Assembly: GCA_026874595.1 (NCBI GenBank)
Contig: CM049308.1
Span: forward strand, 51,468,624-51,532,623
Origin: Sipunculus nudus
Taxonomy: Eukaryota > Annelida > Sipuncula > Golfingiida > Sipunculidae
Length of the DNA stretch: 64,000 bases
Direction: 5' to 3'
Position numbers and translations under genes: made by a program. Shown here piece after piece: positions 46,262 to 59,389 of the stretch (positions are counted from its first letter, which is position 1; every line of letters begins with the position of its first letter). The notes under the pieces were generated by a model, which saw only the letters and a list, made by a program, of their open reading frames with translations, ran no database searches and was not told the DNA's origin.

Positions 46262-48720
46262 GTGGCGCTACCAGTCTATTGGAACTGATCACAGTCGCTT
46301 GAATCCCTATTTATAATAAATTCTTCATATCTCCAATCTTACTAGAAATACTACGACGGAATCAAGTTAAACGACCATATAATAAAACGATCATACCATG
46401 CTATCACATGCAGCTCGGCAAAAACCTTTCGACGGCGGTCATTCCAAATGGGTCAGCACTTGCCTGTCAACGAAGGCCACTTCCGCCGGGTCTGTTTAAA
46501 ATGCGGAGAGATAGAGAATTCGCGGAGTCGTGGAGAATTTGCGGAGAGATTTTATATTCAATGATACTTTCAAATAGACATTAAAATCACTTAAAATGTA
46601 CAACTTTATAACTCTTAACTATTGGTTCACTGTTAAATGACCGAAATAATTAAAAATCTGCACATTCACGTAAAATTCAGCTCTCTCATTTGTTTGGGCA
46701 AGCAGGTTCTTAAGATTTTGTTTGTGTCATGCCAGAGACAACGAATAGCATCAGGAGATTGTGGGCCATTTGCGACTTAAAATGCAGTTGATTTTTGTTT
46801 TAATCCAGAAATTATACGAATTGAACATTTTAACCAGGGATTAATGCAAAAACACTTAGATTCTTGTTCATTTCAGGCATTTTCTAGAATACCAAGCCTA
46901 ATTATAATGCAACTAAAACTTTTGGGATTAAATGTGAATATGGTTTAGATGATGTATTCGAAGACATGATTTCGTGTGATAAAAAATGTAATAAGTAGTT
47001 TCATTTAAATGTGCATTTGTCTTTAAAATAAGTAAAACAATTAATAAAATGGTTTTATGAAGATTGTACATATAAGTTCTTGTACGATTGCTGTGTGAAT
47101 GTCTACATTGTGCTATTTTTTTTTTTTCTTTTTCTTTTTATTATTATTATACACTGTATTGTTATTGTCAGAAAGAAGTGTGGTGTATTTTGAACAGAAT
47201 AAGAAAAATATAATTCTTAAACTGTGATCATGATATATATTTACTATTTTTTCTTTTATTTTATTGAATCCTTTTGCCAATTTGATTCATTAGCTAAATT
47301 CTATTTAATTCTGTGCATGTAAATTTGTCCAGATACACTTTTAATGGTGATAGTGTTTTTATCTATCAATAAATGTAGGTAAAAGCATGATTTTTTATTA
47401 TATTATATATTTCGTTCACCACCTGTAAATTAGATACACCTGCATGGTTTTGTTTTGGTTTGCACAATATCTGTTAAAACATAGTGTTTTTGCGGTTACG
47501 TCTTAAGATCTGTAAGTGTCAGCAGGTGACGTACACGGGTTTTACATTTTGCGTAACGCATTCACTCGGCAGTGAGTCTACATTGTTGAGCATTAAATGA
47601 AGAATTATGTAGTTTTTTTTTTAAATTATTTCGATCATTTAACTGTGCCAATTATGTTAAGGGTAATACAGTTGGAGATTTTAAGTGATTTTAATGTGTA
47701 TTTAAAAGTATCATTGCATATGAACCCTCTACGCCAATTCTCCACAAATTCACCGCGAATTCTCATTCATTCCACGGATTCTCGGTGTTTATAGACGGAC
47801 CCGCTTCCGCCACCGTTTGGAATGGATGACGTCGAAATTCAGACATCACTGCAAAAGGTTATCTAGGCAGTTGTATTGGTGGTTGAAAACAATGGAAGTT
47901 GGATGGATTTGATTCTATAACTCCCGTAATATAAAACGATCATATGGATTACGCATAAAAGGAAGATAAAGCGAGTATAAGCGGGTCGAGAAGGTAACTT
48001 CCCTTATTATCGCTCGAAAGTTTTTTTGCGGAGTTACCTAACTTGTGTCATAATACAATTGATAACATGGTATGACCGTTTTATTTTTGGGTCGTTTAAC
48101 TGGATTCCGTCGTAGTATTTCTAAGAATATTGGAGATATGAATACTTTATTATAAATAGGGATTCAAGCGCCTGTGAACACTCCATGATGAATATGTATG
48201 CAAAGAATCATGGTATCAATGCATTAGTTATTCAGATACTGGACCTTTTGTAACAAATTATTAATTATTCTGGGGGTTCATCTGAGCCCACAGCTCGGAG
48301 GATATGGGTAACAGAGACCTAATTTCAGGATTCTCAGGAGATTTTTCATGGACCATCCTGGATGTCAAGATAGAAGATTCTAGGTCCAGTCATTACGATT
48401 TGTGCCCTTTTAACAGATTACCGCTTCTCTAAAGTCTCAAAAATAGAGAAAAATATCGTTAAAAAAATGAAAAAAAAAATACAGGTGGCGCCACCAGTCT
48501 GCAGAAACTAATGAAATACTCCTTGATCAATATCCCTGGAAAAATCATGGGGATCAATGCATTAGTTAATCAGATACTTAAGCTTTTGTATCAAATATTC
48601 CTTTTTTCTGGGGGGTATTTCGAAGCCAAATAGCCTAGAGGTTTTGGGTAACAGAGACTTAATTTTAGGTTTCCAAGAATCTCACGAAACACCAACAGTC
48701 ACCTAAGAACCCCGTCCGAC
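46262..48720. repeat. GGTGGCGCCACCAGT-family dispersed repeat, interrupted by a DNA element
   Basis: The left part (46256-46291) and right part (48175-48720) resemble the same family. Landmarks are ACAGGTGGCGC(C/T)ACCAGTCT, ATCAATGCATTAGTTA(T/A)TCAGATACT and GAGGATATGGGTAACAGAGA. A second copy of the motif lies at 48480 and a related copy at 61640-61830. The element at 46292-48174 splits it. Confidence 0.65.
46292..48174. mobile_element. Non-autonomous DNA element with long imperfect TIRs
   Basis: The left end CAGTCGCTTGAATCCCTATT is matched inverted at the right end (GGGATTCAAGCGCCTG). The match continues inward through ACTACGACGGAAT and ATACCATG, and more loosely to about 46560 on the left and 47730 on the right (AGAGAATTCGCGG versus CCGCGAATTCTC). 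The flanks TGATCA (46286-46291) and TGAACA (48175-48180) may be a 6-bp target duplication with one change. The AT-rich interior has no transposase. Confidence 0.75.
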
Positions 48721-51700
48721 ATGATGCAAACTTGCTACGTATCCAGAAAAAGTACGGGGAGCATACGTTCCCCGGTACATATTTTCCCGCTTGCGCTGAG
48801 TAAACTTTACTCTACTGTTCATAGAGGTTATGAGTAAATCATTTCAGAGAGTACACTTATGGTTTCTTAATAAACATGGTGTGCACATATGCGAGTAGTG
48901 AGGAGTGTCAGTATAGACTGTTTAAATATGTTGGATTACAATCGTTTACAGGGAAATTACATGCACTTGAATGCTTTTGTGAGAAAGACCCAATAAAACA
49001 AGTGTCATTTGGTAGGCATGCGTGTGCTAATTTTATTGTCTCACAGACAAAACCAAAACTTGCTCTTTTTATGTAGTTGCTCAAATGAAAGGGATTTAAT
49101 TAAGAACCATGATCCTTTGATATTTGAAACAGATCACAGATATAAAGATATTTAAGAGGAGATCAACTTATCTGGGAAAGATAATGTCATATTAATGAAT
49201 TTTTTACAATGACCAGAATTAAGGGCCACTAAACAATTGTTTTTTTAGGATTCGACAAAAGCACAATCGTATCAGAAAGTGAATAAAAAACCACATTCTA
49301 AACCTCCACCTGTGCTACATTTATATAGAACAAGCGTATGTACGTTATGAGGGCTCTTTTATAATGTGTTTACCGTGTAAGTACGTAATAACAAGCCTTT
49401 GGAATTTTGTTTTGTGAGCTTACCTCTAATCTCGGCATAGAGAGTACAGTAATATATTTTCTTTATGTGTGTATAGTACCGCCGTAAGTGTATATATGGG
49501 AAATTTGCCGCTATCTAAATAGTATATAGCAGTATTTTTATGTTATCTAGTGTGAATAAGGGGCTCGAATGGTATGTCTGATGTCATTACTAAATCCAGG
49601 TGTATTTTGACGAAGTCTTTTCAGTTTCTCGTTACTGCCTAGTTTAGGTTACCATATTGTGTAGATTGTCACTAGATATAATAGGACCATATGGTTTGTA
49701 ACACAAAATTAATTTAAAAGGCCAGTTTAAAGTTTGTCTGTGCGTGTTTAATAGCCAATGACGTGGTGATGGAGAGAAAAAAATACATTAATTTACCTCT
49801 CCCTGTTTCCCGTGTTCTTTTCTGGGAGTAAAAGAAATGGGTTGGCATTTCCCAGATGGGTTGCCATGCGATACCCATGACCAGGTGGTCATATTTATAC
49901 TCATAAGAAAACCTCCAAAGCGCGTTACGTTGCATACTCCAAGGTTTAATTCACTTGTATATCCTCTATATTTTTTCCAATAAATTTTACATCATTAGAC
50001 AGTAAAACATTCGACCTAATCACCTGCTTCACTCATTGAGTCTAGTCGTTTTGCTTTATGCTTTACGGCACGGCTATGACTTTAGTATTACTCTGAGTAA
50101 AATCTCATATAATTAACACGCCAGGTCGCAGCTGGGTAACAAAGGAATATGACTTCATTTATAGCAATTATACTCTACCTGAACCCAAGCGTCGCTATAT
50201 ATCTTTACTCATCGACATTAACCTCCACGAAACTAATCGCTGACAACAAAAGGTGTAGAGAGTTTAATTATCCAGATCAAAGTTTCTTTAGCGACACCTG
50301 AAGCTCGAGTTATAGTTCTTATGATCCAAGAAAACTGAAGAATATTTCAGGTCCTGGTTTCAGTTTCTCTGCAGGGCTTGGTTAATCAGGTATTACTGAA
50401 TACAAGATTTTCTTCGATGGATTCAAACCAATTTGACAATACTCAGATATAGCACATCTGGTTTTAACTAAAAATGTGACTGTCATTCAAATTCAATTTG
50501 AATTTCAACGCCGTTTAAACTTTAACAGGAGTTCACAGAAACTGCTTCCGACAAAGATCCTTTTAAGTCTCAGGGAAGATGTTTACGACATCAGTTACCT
50601 TACAAAAAGCGAATAAAGGCCGGTTGATCACTGATTTTGCCACGCAAAAATGGTACCGAAAATGTTGCAGTAGAAGATTAAAAAAGTCAAACACTAATTT
50701 GTGCTCAGGAGAGTTTGCGAAAAGACTAATTATTAAAGTGATAAGTAATAGAATTTTGTCATTAATATAATGAAAAAGGACAAGGACATGGGTGATAATT
50801 TAAGAAATATATTTAAACATTATAACTTGCTTCACATAATTCTGGCTGTGATCGTATCCGGTGCTATACAGAATAAGTGGAAGACAAATTTGTTTAACAG
50901 AATAAGACTACCATTCACCAATAACCCAAAAAAGCGTCTATTTCTTGCCTTAAATAAAGGGGTTACGTACGAAATACATGGGATGTGACAGCTATTAATA
51001 AGAAAACGTTTGATTACTTTCCAGATGAGGCACAAATAGCCTGTGATTAGTGATTAGCATATTTTCATTAATGTGTCAGCGCTACTTGCTTTCATGATAT
51101 ATGATACTTGTGATGATTTAAAAAAGATGAATGTGATGATGAAAAAAAAAACATTAAGATGATGATAGAATAATCATAGTAGATAACTTGAGTGCGTATG
51201 TTAGAAGCCGATACAATGCCAAAATGGTTTAATCTGATATGAGGATTTTATTCTGATTTTCTTTATTCTTTAATGACTTTTATAAACAACGGATATTAAA
51301 ATTTAAACGTAGCTTAATTAAGGATGGGTTTTCAACATTCATAGTCTGTTTCAGTCAGTCGTGTTCAATTTATCTGGTCATGCGATGGGCATCAGGTATT
51401 TTCCGGAGGTACATCCTTGCCAGCAGTGGCGTCCGTTTATCTTGAAGGGTGGGGGGAATTCAGGGGCGTAAGTTGGGGCATCTTTGTAAAAAAAAAAAAA
51501 CACGTATATTGATCATCCTCCCACCCCTTGCTATAAAGGGTCGATCGCCGGGAAAAAGGCTAGTAGACACGTGGTCTGTGCTAGGCCAATTTCCATGCTC
51601 TCCATATAATTGGTAAGATATTGGAGAACAAAGCTATCTGGTATCAAACAAGCCTTGTTTGTGGACAGAGTTGGTGAAATCATGTGGGGGCATGAGGGGC

Positions 51701-52044
51701 CAGGCCGTTATAAGTATACCGGGTCTCCAAAAAATTAACAAATGACATTTTGTTGCATGGAAACAGCGAGAGCTACCGGCATTCTACACCCAAAAGGCCT
51801 TACATGATTAGACGCAATGGACAACCACTTCCTTTTTAAGACTATTCCGCCTTGGAGATTAAGTCAGTGACTCCTACTACTAATATAAAACCAGTGCAAG
51901 TAAAAAAAAATCATTCGTCTTTTGTATAAGTAACATGACTGGTTTCCGCGAATCAATATATGAAAAATTGTATAATTCATACACATTGAGAAAAATGTGT
52001 TTGAATAGGTAGTTATATCAAATTTGAGTTCTTTGGCATCATTT

Positions 52045-52049
<5 letters not shown>
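48721..52049. other. Intergenic DNA, no gene recognised
   Basis: AT-rich sequence. Short ORFs at 48876, 50579 and 50770 have no recognisable domain. An A-run lies at 51488-51500. Confidence 0.55.

Positions 52050-52112
<63 letters not shown>
52050..52112. repeat. (TA)n microsatellite
   Basis: About 63 bp of TA repeats. Confidence 0.97.
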
Positions 52113-52116
<4 letters not shown>

Positions 52117-53441
52117 GGCACACTTTGTCAAAATTCTCGTTCACTTGCATCGAATCAATAAACGTGTGTCATTTATTACATAATTTTCATTTTCCTCTCC
52201 TAATAACAGGTAACCTGCATTACTCATACACTCCCTCATTGCCACCGCAATTAAATTGTGATTTCTCTCTTAACAGTTCCCACAACAATTTCCCCTGGAA
52301 ATTAATGATCAGCCAGCCCAACAATAGCTCTATATATACGTTTTGTATAGCTTCATCCGACTCATGGAAATACTTCCTTCCCAAAAGAATGCGAGGAATT
52401 AAATCACATACATGAGATTATAGATCCATTTTCTTTCTAGGAGAATGAATTTCACAAATACATGTAATATTCTTCATTTACTCAGTAAGAATGTCACAAA
52501 ACGATGGTATGTTATTGATGCATATGACTCGCAAATCACTGTAACTACATAACCTATAGAATAACTGCTGATTTTTTATTTATAAATAGAAAAACTTGTT
52601 CCTTAATGCTATTGAAGCTCGGTGCACAGGTATATAGATGATCTGATTTCTGTTTTAAATGACAGCATTACATTATGAGCGGTGCGAGAGAGTACATCAT
52701 TAATCTTATCTATCATTAAAATATATCTGTGTCAGAACGTCCCGCGATAATTATAATAAAACAATCTGGACCATTATAACGTTGTGCTTTTTATTATGAA
52801 ATGATATAAAAATCATAAACTCAATATTTGTCGTTCCAGGTGACCGCCTTTTCCTTGCTTCGATTCAATTAACATGTGCAGAAGATTCCGCACTTGCTAA
52901 AAGGATACATCAGGAAACAAGTCCAATTTTGATATAAGGTAACATACCATCTAATGTCGGCCATATTATGCTTAAGTCATTACTTAATATGAGTAATTCT
53001 CATCACTCTGGTATTTAATTTTCAAACTGAAGAACAAAAGCTAAGATGTACCCCACTTATCCATCGCAAAAGGAGCTCTGATAAAAAAGTATAATTAAAA
53101 TAGTTAATACATATATTGACCTGGTGAATATTCTGGCTAATGGGGACGAGCCTGATTAAATATCGTCCTCCTGTATAGCTGCCATCTGCTCTAGCAGCCG
53201 ACAGTGTGCGCTCTGCGATGCAGTCTATTAAAAGTCCAATATTTTGCCATCTGAGTTTCCTTTTCTTGTGTTCTAAACGGATGAGATTACGGCCCTTCTG
53301 AAACATGAGCCGTCTTTTGTAACTCTAGCGAATGATGAGGTTTAGTCAATCACCACTGCACATGTCTGGCCCGAGTAAGTAAACAGTAATAGAGCAATAA
53401 AGACCATTAATCCAACTCGATTATCACGACTCGTCCCTTTC

Positions 53442-53638
53442 TATATAAATGACTACCCGGTCACTGTATACCGGCCCAACAAGCTCAGAACATGGTAATT
53501 TTTTTCTGCATGCAGGATTTGGGTGTAAGGACGATGTTGTGCCTTCCAAGGAAAGCCATTAGGATTCCAGATACACCATGGAGAGCATGGAAGACCACAT
53601 GCTTTGGACAACCGATTACTCAAATTACCACCACCAAG
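53442..53638 (+). promoter_or_regulatory. Candidate promoter and first coding exon, function unknown
   Basis: A consensus TATATAAA box (53442-53449) lies about 130 bp before an ATG in good context (CACCATGG, 53578). The ATG opens 20 codons (MESMEDHMLWTTDYSNYHHQ) that end at a plausible donor AAG|GTCAGT, phase 1. An in-frame TAG lies just upstream, which suits a true start. I do not recognise the peptide, and the next exon, if any, was not found. Confidence 0.33.
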
Positions 53639-53970
53639 GTCAGTCTCAAGCTTCTTATAACCTAGTCTTTATACTTTAAAGTACTTATAAGTACGAAGGA
53701 TGCAATGTGCCTATTGTCTGCATCAGAAAATATTCATACCTTTCAGCACAGGCGTAGTCCAGACTGCTTTAAATGTCTTTGGTAATGACCAGGAACATTA
53801 GAAACTTCATCGTATAGTTCTTTTTATCTAACCATGTCTCCTATAAGGTACATAAATGTATCGTATTCTGTTTGGACCTTTGTGCGCTTTAATAAATTGA
53901 GTGTAGTCAAGATTTAATTTCTTTTTGGTGTTTCAACTGGTACTTTTTTATATTTAACACAATCTTAACG

Positions 53971-53971
<1 letters not shown>

Positions 53972-54019
<48 letters not shown>
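53972..54019. repeat. (TA)n microsatellite
   Basis: About 48 bp of TA repeats. Confidence 0.97.
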
Positions 54020-54021
<2 letters not shown>

Positions 54022-55663
54022 GAGGATTGACTAAATGTTTCTCTGAGAAACGCACAAGTACATTTATACAAATAAACATTACCATAAAAGACGAGGTAAA
54101 AGCAAGCAATAACATTGTTTCATAATTGCACAATGAAACAAACATGTACATTAAAATGTTAAACAAAAAACAGCATCAGACTAATTAGAAATATTGTAAT
54201 AATGAATGGAGTTAACTATCAAAACTTTTAAATATTCCTGATGTATTTATGTACATGACCATTGAATTTGTAAATTGTAGTCGGGAAGGAGCTGCAGCAA
54301 AGACAAATACTTTTTTTTTAATTTTCAAACAGGTATGTCGAAAATTAAAAAAAAAATATATTCCGTTAACTAAGTATGCGTATCTGTGCGATATTTAGAG
54401 GTGAAAGCTTAGAGTTCTAGTAAACAATGGTATAAATGGAGATTTTAAATCTGCATGTTAGTTTTTTTTTAAAAAATTGCCTTTCAAGATGAAATTTTTC
54501 AGTGGACTACAGTTTTACGTAACCAGAAAGCGTGTGCTGGATCTTTTCACGGTAGTTTCATAGCCGTAGCATAAGTGATTTCGTTCATATTAAGATAATA
54601 GACATGTTTTACTGGCATGCAGACTGTGTACAAGTAACATACTGCGTAGGAGTGTTGCAAGACAATGAGCCCTTCATAATTGGGCTGAAAGAGTGTAAAC
54701 ATTTGAAAGAAATGCTTAAAATAATGGAGTACAAAAGCATTTTCCAATAAAAGGAAAACCAGAAACTCGCTCTTCCAGAGTACTGATCACACACAAAATA
54801 AAATCTTAATTTTAATGGTCTGTGAAACCTTGCCACTCCGGCTTCAACCAATTAAGGGTCAACAAACAGGGCCAAGCTTATCGAGATAAGCAGTGCTCAA
54901 GCTCAAAGGACTGCTACTAAAGGGCTTAATACCAGGTATCAGTCAAGCCACAACTCCATTTCCCAGCCACATAGCAAATGAACGATGCGTTGGTTCTGTC
55001 AGTGTAAACATGTGATTATGGGTGTCACAGGTCAGACAGTGCTATTTTGTAAGAATAAATTTAATTGTCAACAAAATACTTTGTGACAAGGTGGGTATTA
55101 AACTGGCCTAGAAGAAAAAGCGTTGAACCGCACCAGCTTATTGTTCCTGTTAATCGTAAAATGCTCTTTTCGCTGAACACTTTCGGATTATTGGCCTGAG
55201 CCAAAGAAAAATTGTTAGGTATTTAGATTTGGCTTCATATCGTCCCAAAAATGTGCCTATGTGATAGTGGCTTATCATGGGTTCATCTGGGTAACACAGG
55301 GACACATCGGAGTGACCCCCGATGATTTATGCGTGACACTGAGAAGTGATAAAAGATCAGGGACACATCGGAGCATTTTTTAACATGCTCAAAAACTAAA
55401 GAAATCGGGTAGACACGGGACAAGCTGGGGAAATATCGGAATGACATTGGGAAGTAATGAAATATAAATATATATAGAAAGAGAGACAAAGGACATTTAA
55501 GAACATACTCGAAATCAAAAGAAACGTACTGACATCGGACAAATATCATGGAGATATCGGAGCAACTTTAGGGTGACAGGGGGAGCATAAACTGGACACG
55601 CAGGAGGGACTCTGGCGATGTGTGAACGGTTTTGCATGTCGGTTGAATACGGGACTTAAGCCT
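54020..55663. other. Intergenic DNA, no gene recognised
   Basis: AT-rich to 55.2 kb. Between 55.27 and 55.6 kb GGACACATCGGAG(C/T)-like and ATATCGGA-like phrases recur loosely, perhaps an old minisatellite. Confidence 0.5.
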
Positions 55664-56583
55664 GTATCTCACTGGGCTGCGACAGCTTTGCGACAAATTG
55701 CGAATTCATTCGCGAGAGAGTCTCAAAAGAGTCGTAAAACATTCGCGGCGGTTCTCATTTTCCTCGCGTGATTCGCAAAGTGTCGCTAACATGTCGCACA
55801 AATTTTGAACATGTTAAATAAATTCGCAAAACAAAATTTCTCGCAAAATAGTCGCATAGGCGTCGCTTGTGTCTCAAACCCGTCTCAAACATGTCTCGAA
55901 CTATTCTCAAGTCAGTTTCTGCGAGTCAGGTATTGCGAGAACTGCGAGACAACTTTTATAGGGGTTTATATAGCCTGTATCTCACTGGGCTGCGACAGCT
56001 TTGCAACAAATTGCGAATTCATTCGCGAGAGAGTCTCAAAATAGTTGTAAAACATTTGCGGCGGTTCTCATTGTCCTGGCGTGATCGCAAAGTGTCGCTG
56101 ACATGTCGCACAAATTTTGAACATGTTAAAAAATTTCGCAAAACAACTTTCTCGCAAAACACTCGCAGAGGCGTCGCTGGTGTCTCAAACCCGTCTCAAA
56201 CATGTCACGAACTATTCTCAAGTCAGTTTCTGCGAGTCAGGAATTGCGACATTTGCGAGACATCTTTGAGAGGGGTTTGCGACCTATGCAACTACATTGC
56301 GAATATTTGGAGATAAAAATGAGAAACTGACATTCTGGTCGCGAATTGTCTTGCGAATATTTCACAAATGTTGTGCGAATGTCTTGTACACATCGCACGA
56401 CAGTCGCACGACGGGTATACGAACTCCAGCCGAATTTTAGGCAAAACACTCGTACGATGTTCGCAAACGTGTCGTAAATACGATTCAGTGTGATTGCAAG
56501 TGAAAATTGTCGCTAATTCGTGTTTTTTCTCGCAATTGTCTTGTCTTCAACTAGTCGCAAGCTGTCGCAGTCCAGTGAGATAC
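55664..56583. mobile_element. TCGC-rich foldback element with an internal 313-bp tandem duplication
   Basis: The left end GTATCTCACTGGGCTGCGAC continues AGCTTTGCGAC. The right end is the inverted match (GTCGCAAGCTGTCGCAGTCC then AGTGAGATAC), giving ~31-bp TIRs with one mismatch and one gap. The first 313 bp (from 55664) is repeated directly from 55977. The interior is saturated with TCGCAAA, TTGCGA and GTCGCA words on both strands. The 149-codon ORF at 55867 is a by-product. Confidence 0.8.
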
Positions 56584-57951
56584 TACCTTTTCCGATGCTA
56601 CGATGGACCACGGTTTAGCCTCTCAATCTAGGTTGAATGTTTTACACAACGGCCCAAACAGATTAATTAGGGACCTCATATACGGAGCATTACCGGTCCA
56701 CGTAGGGAGTAAGTAGATTGGTAAGTTGGGTTTAAGTTGATTAACTTCGTTTAAGCAAGGTTAAAGAAAAACCGGGAAAGAAGCTATCAAGGCAACTGGG
56801 AAGATCAAACCCCCAAGGAACAATCTGAGGCCGCGAGCTCTACCAACAGTTACAGAGCAATAGAAGAGTGACCACGGGTCCCAGAAGGTTTCTGAGCTGG
56901 AGGCCCAGTCATTCTGGTGCAGAGGTGGAGAATCAGCTGTCATCATCAACAAGGTCCTTTTTGTGTATCGAGACTATGGCCGCAAAAAGATATTAAAAGA
57001 AGGGTGAAGGGGAAAGGGGTCACCGTTAGTCTAACGATTACTGTAGACGGTCCTACTTCCGACCTGGTCTCGTATGACTAATTTCCACCTGTATACTAGC
57101 AAAGCGTCGAAAGGCAAGGAAAACCTAGTCACTCTTAGTTCTCCATAAGCCGGTAGACCGAGGCATATATCGTATAGTTGGAGTAAAATCTTAGTGAGCT
57201 GTACAAGAACCGCTGAAGCCCCCGGATGCCACCTGACTGAACCATGTACATGAAGCGTTCTTTTATGTGCCCTGGGCAGGGACTAGGGGTCCTTAAAGGA
57301 ATGATGGCGGCACTAGAGGTTCACAGAGGCTCCATTAGGGTCCTGCTATCATTCCATTTTCTTTCCGGTTGATCCCAGTAAAAGGGACACGACCACGATT
57401 GAATACGTTGGTAAGGACTGCTTGGGGTCACTAGGTTTTAGTACCATTTAACAAGGACTAGGAAAGACTGAGTCCAATCATAGCTCCAGCGGCGCAAAAA
57501 CGGCAATCTGTGATTTGTAAGCTATTTGGCCAACGAATTTCCCAGACAGAATAATGTGCTCCTGAATTGTTTATAACCTTCGGGGTAACTTCTCAGTAAT
57601 AATATGATGAGGAATATATTTATGACCCCTCCTCTTAACAAAATTCATACTAGAAAGAAAAAAGGTGTCCCATTTTGTTTGTTGATAAAGTACGCCATTC
57701 ACCTGTCATGAACTAAATCCTGACACGTTGGAAACAGAAAGGGAATATCCAGGTTCTGTATATCTCGAGCATATTGATATTCAGGTATCTTTTCATATGG
57801 CTCTCATTCGGTACACAACAAGGTATCGTTTCAAAGAGCATATTAACAAGAGCGATAAAATAGGGATAAATCTGAGAATTCTACTGTGTTGGAAACCTTC
57901 TTGATAACTCTTAGCAATAATAGGGGATTCCGGCTTATAAACAAGTGGTCC
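56584..57951. other. Intergenic DNA, no gene recognised
   Basis: More balanced base composition than its surroundings but with stops in all frames. No recognisable element or exon. Confidence 0.5.
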
Positions 57952-58589
57952 TGTTACAACCAATAATGTAATAATTATCTTATAATGTAACATTAAACAA
58001 CAGTGTAATAAGAAATTAACCGATAATGCAACGAACTGATAACGTAATAACAAATCAACTGATCTGTAGTACCAAACCGATAACGTAATAAAAAAATAAC
58101 CGATAATGTAACACTTACCAAAAATGTTATACAAAATCAACCGATAATGTAACAACATTTGCTAACCGACAACGTATTAGAAAATTATCCGACAATGAAA
58201 CAAAGTTCCATAACCGTTAATGTAAAACAGAATTAATAGATATTGTAATACAATGCACTTTAGCGAATACATAATCCTTTGTGATGAATTATGCAAAATG
58301 CAACCAATCTAAACAATTATCAAAGAACTAATTTTATACTTTATCCCAAGGCGGGTCTTTGATAAGTCTCTTGCATACAAAAAAATAGGTCATTGTGACC
58401 TTCATTCTACGGGTAACGTACTTTGTTGTATATATTTGGCACTTGTATTAGGGTTCTATGCCGCAAAGCAGATATTTGCATTCAATCAAAATAAATAACA
58501 AAATGTGCATCATCTGCACAATTTATAACATTACAACATGTAAACAAGGGCCCCATGGGTCTCGACGCTCAGCTGAATTTGACTTTTTC

Positions 58590-59389
58590 AAAATGTGGGT
58601 CCTGTGACCTTGACCTTGTGACCAAAAAGTCTTAGGACTTACTATTCTTGAACACACAGCATTTTATTTTCATAACAATATTTAAAAAAACAGTTCCAGT
58701 GACCTTGACCTCTGACCAGGTAACCTCAAATCTACAGATTTCTTCCACTTTTGGCAGGTAAGCCTTATGCCAAAGATGGATGGTTTGTAATGAAAAGCTT
58801 TATTTACAATGGATCAACAATCCTTCTAAAGATGTGGGTCCTCTAACCTTGACCTTTGTCCACGGGACCCCGAAATCAAAAGGATTCTTTCTTTAGTGGT
58901 TAGTCAGGTTTGAAGACAATCTGTGTATCCAAAACGGACTTTTCGTCCATAAACTAATTTGTGAATGGATGAGCCCTGTGACCTTGTCCTGTTATCTGAA
59001 AGAATCTTCTCCTTTTGGCAGGCGAGCAATATCTCAGTGATCAAAGGTTTGTAATGAAAAGATTGGCTTAAAATGCATCCATAATCTTTTTAAAGAAATG
59101 GTTCCTGTGACCATGACATTTGACTTCTTTATCCAAAAGTGAAAAAGATTATTTCCCTATTGGCAGGTCAGCTATATGCACAAGATGGTTAGTTTTTTTC
59201 ACTTAATTTTTGGCTTAAAATGCATACACAGTCTTCTTAAAGTGGGCTCTGTAACCTTGACCTTTGACCTGATGACCTGATAATTCCAAATTTATTAGGG
59301 TTTTTGCTTAAGTGGTTGGGCATACATAATTTGCAGTAATCATCTATAAACAAATTAGTGGATGGACAGACGAACAGACGGGCGGAGTT
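58590..59389. repeat. Diverged GTGACCTTGACC tandem repeat
   Basis: Six loose copies of a ~100-150 bp unit, with landmarks near 58603, 58690, 58833, 58968, 59099 and 59240. Each has (C/A)TGTGACCTTGACCT followed by an AT-rich TTTGGCAGG segment. It ends in GGATGGACAGACGAACAGAC, a tail also typical of this kind of dispersed repeat, and resumes at 61497 past the LINE. Confidence 0.75.

Noticed and set aside
24625-54166. ORFs with long alternating Ile-Tyr runs (at 24625, 26420, 45191, 51864, 53954 and 19864)
   Set aside because: They are translations of (TA)n microsatellites.
55867-56316. 149-codon plus-strand ORF with repeated Ser/Cys-rich phrases
   Set aside because: It lies wholly within the foldback element and repeats itself because of the 313-bp duplication; no recognisable domain.
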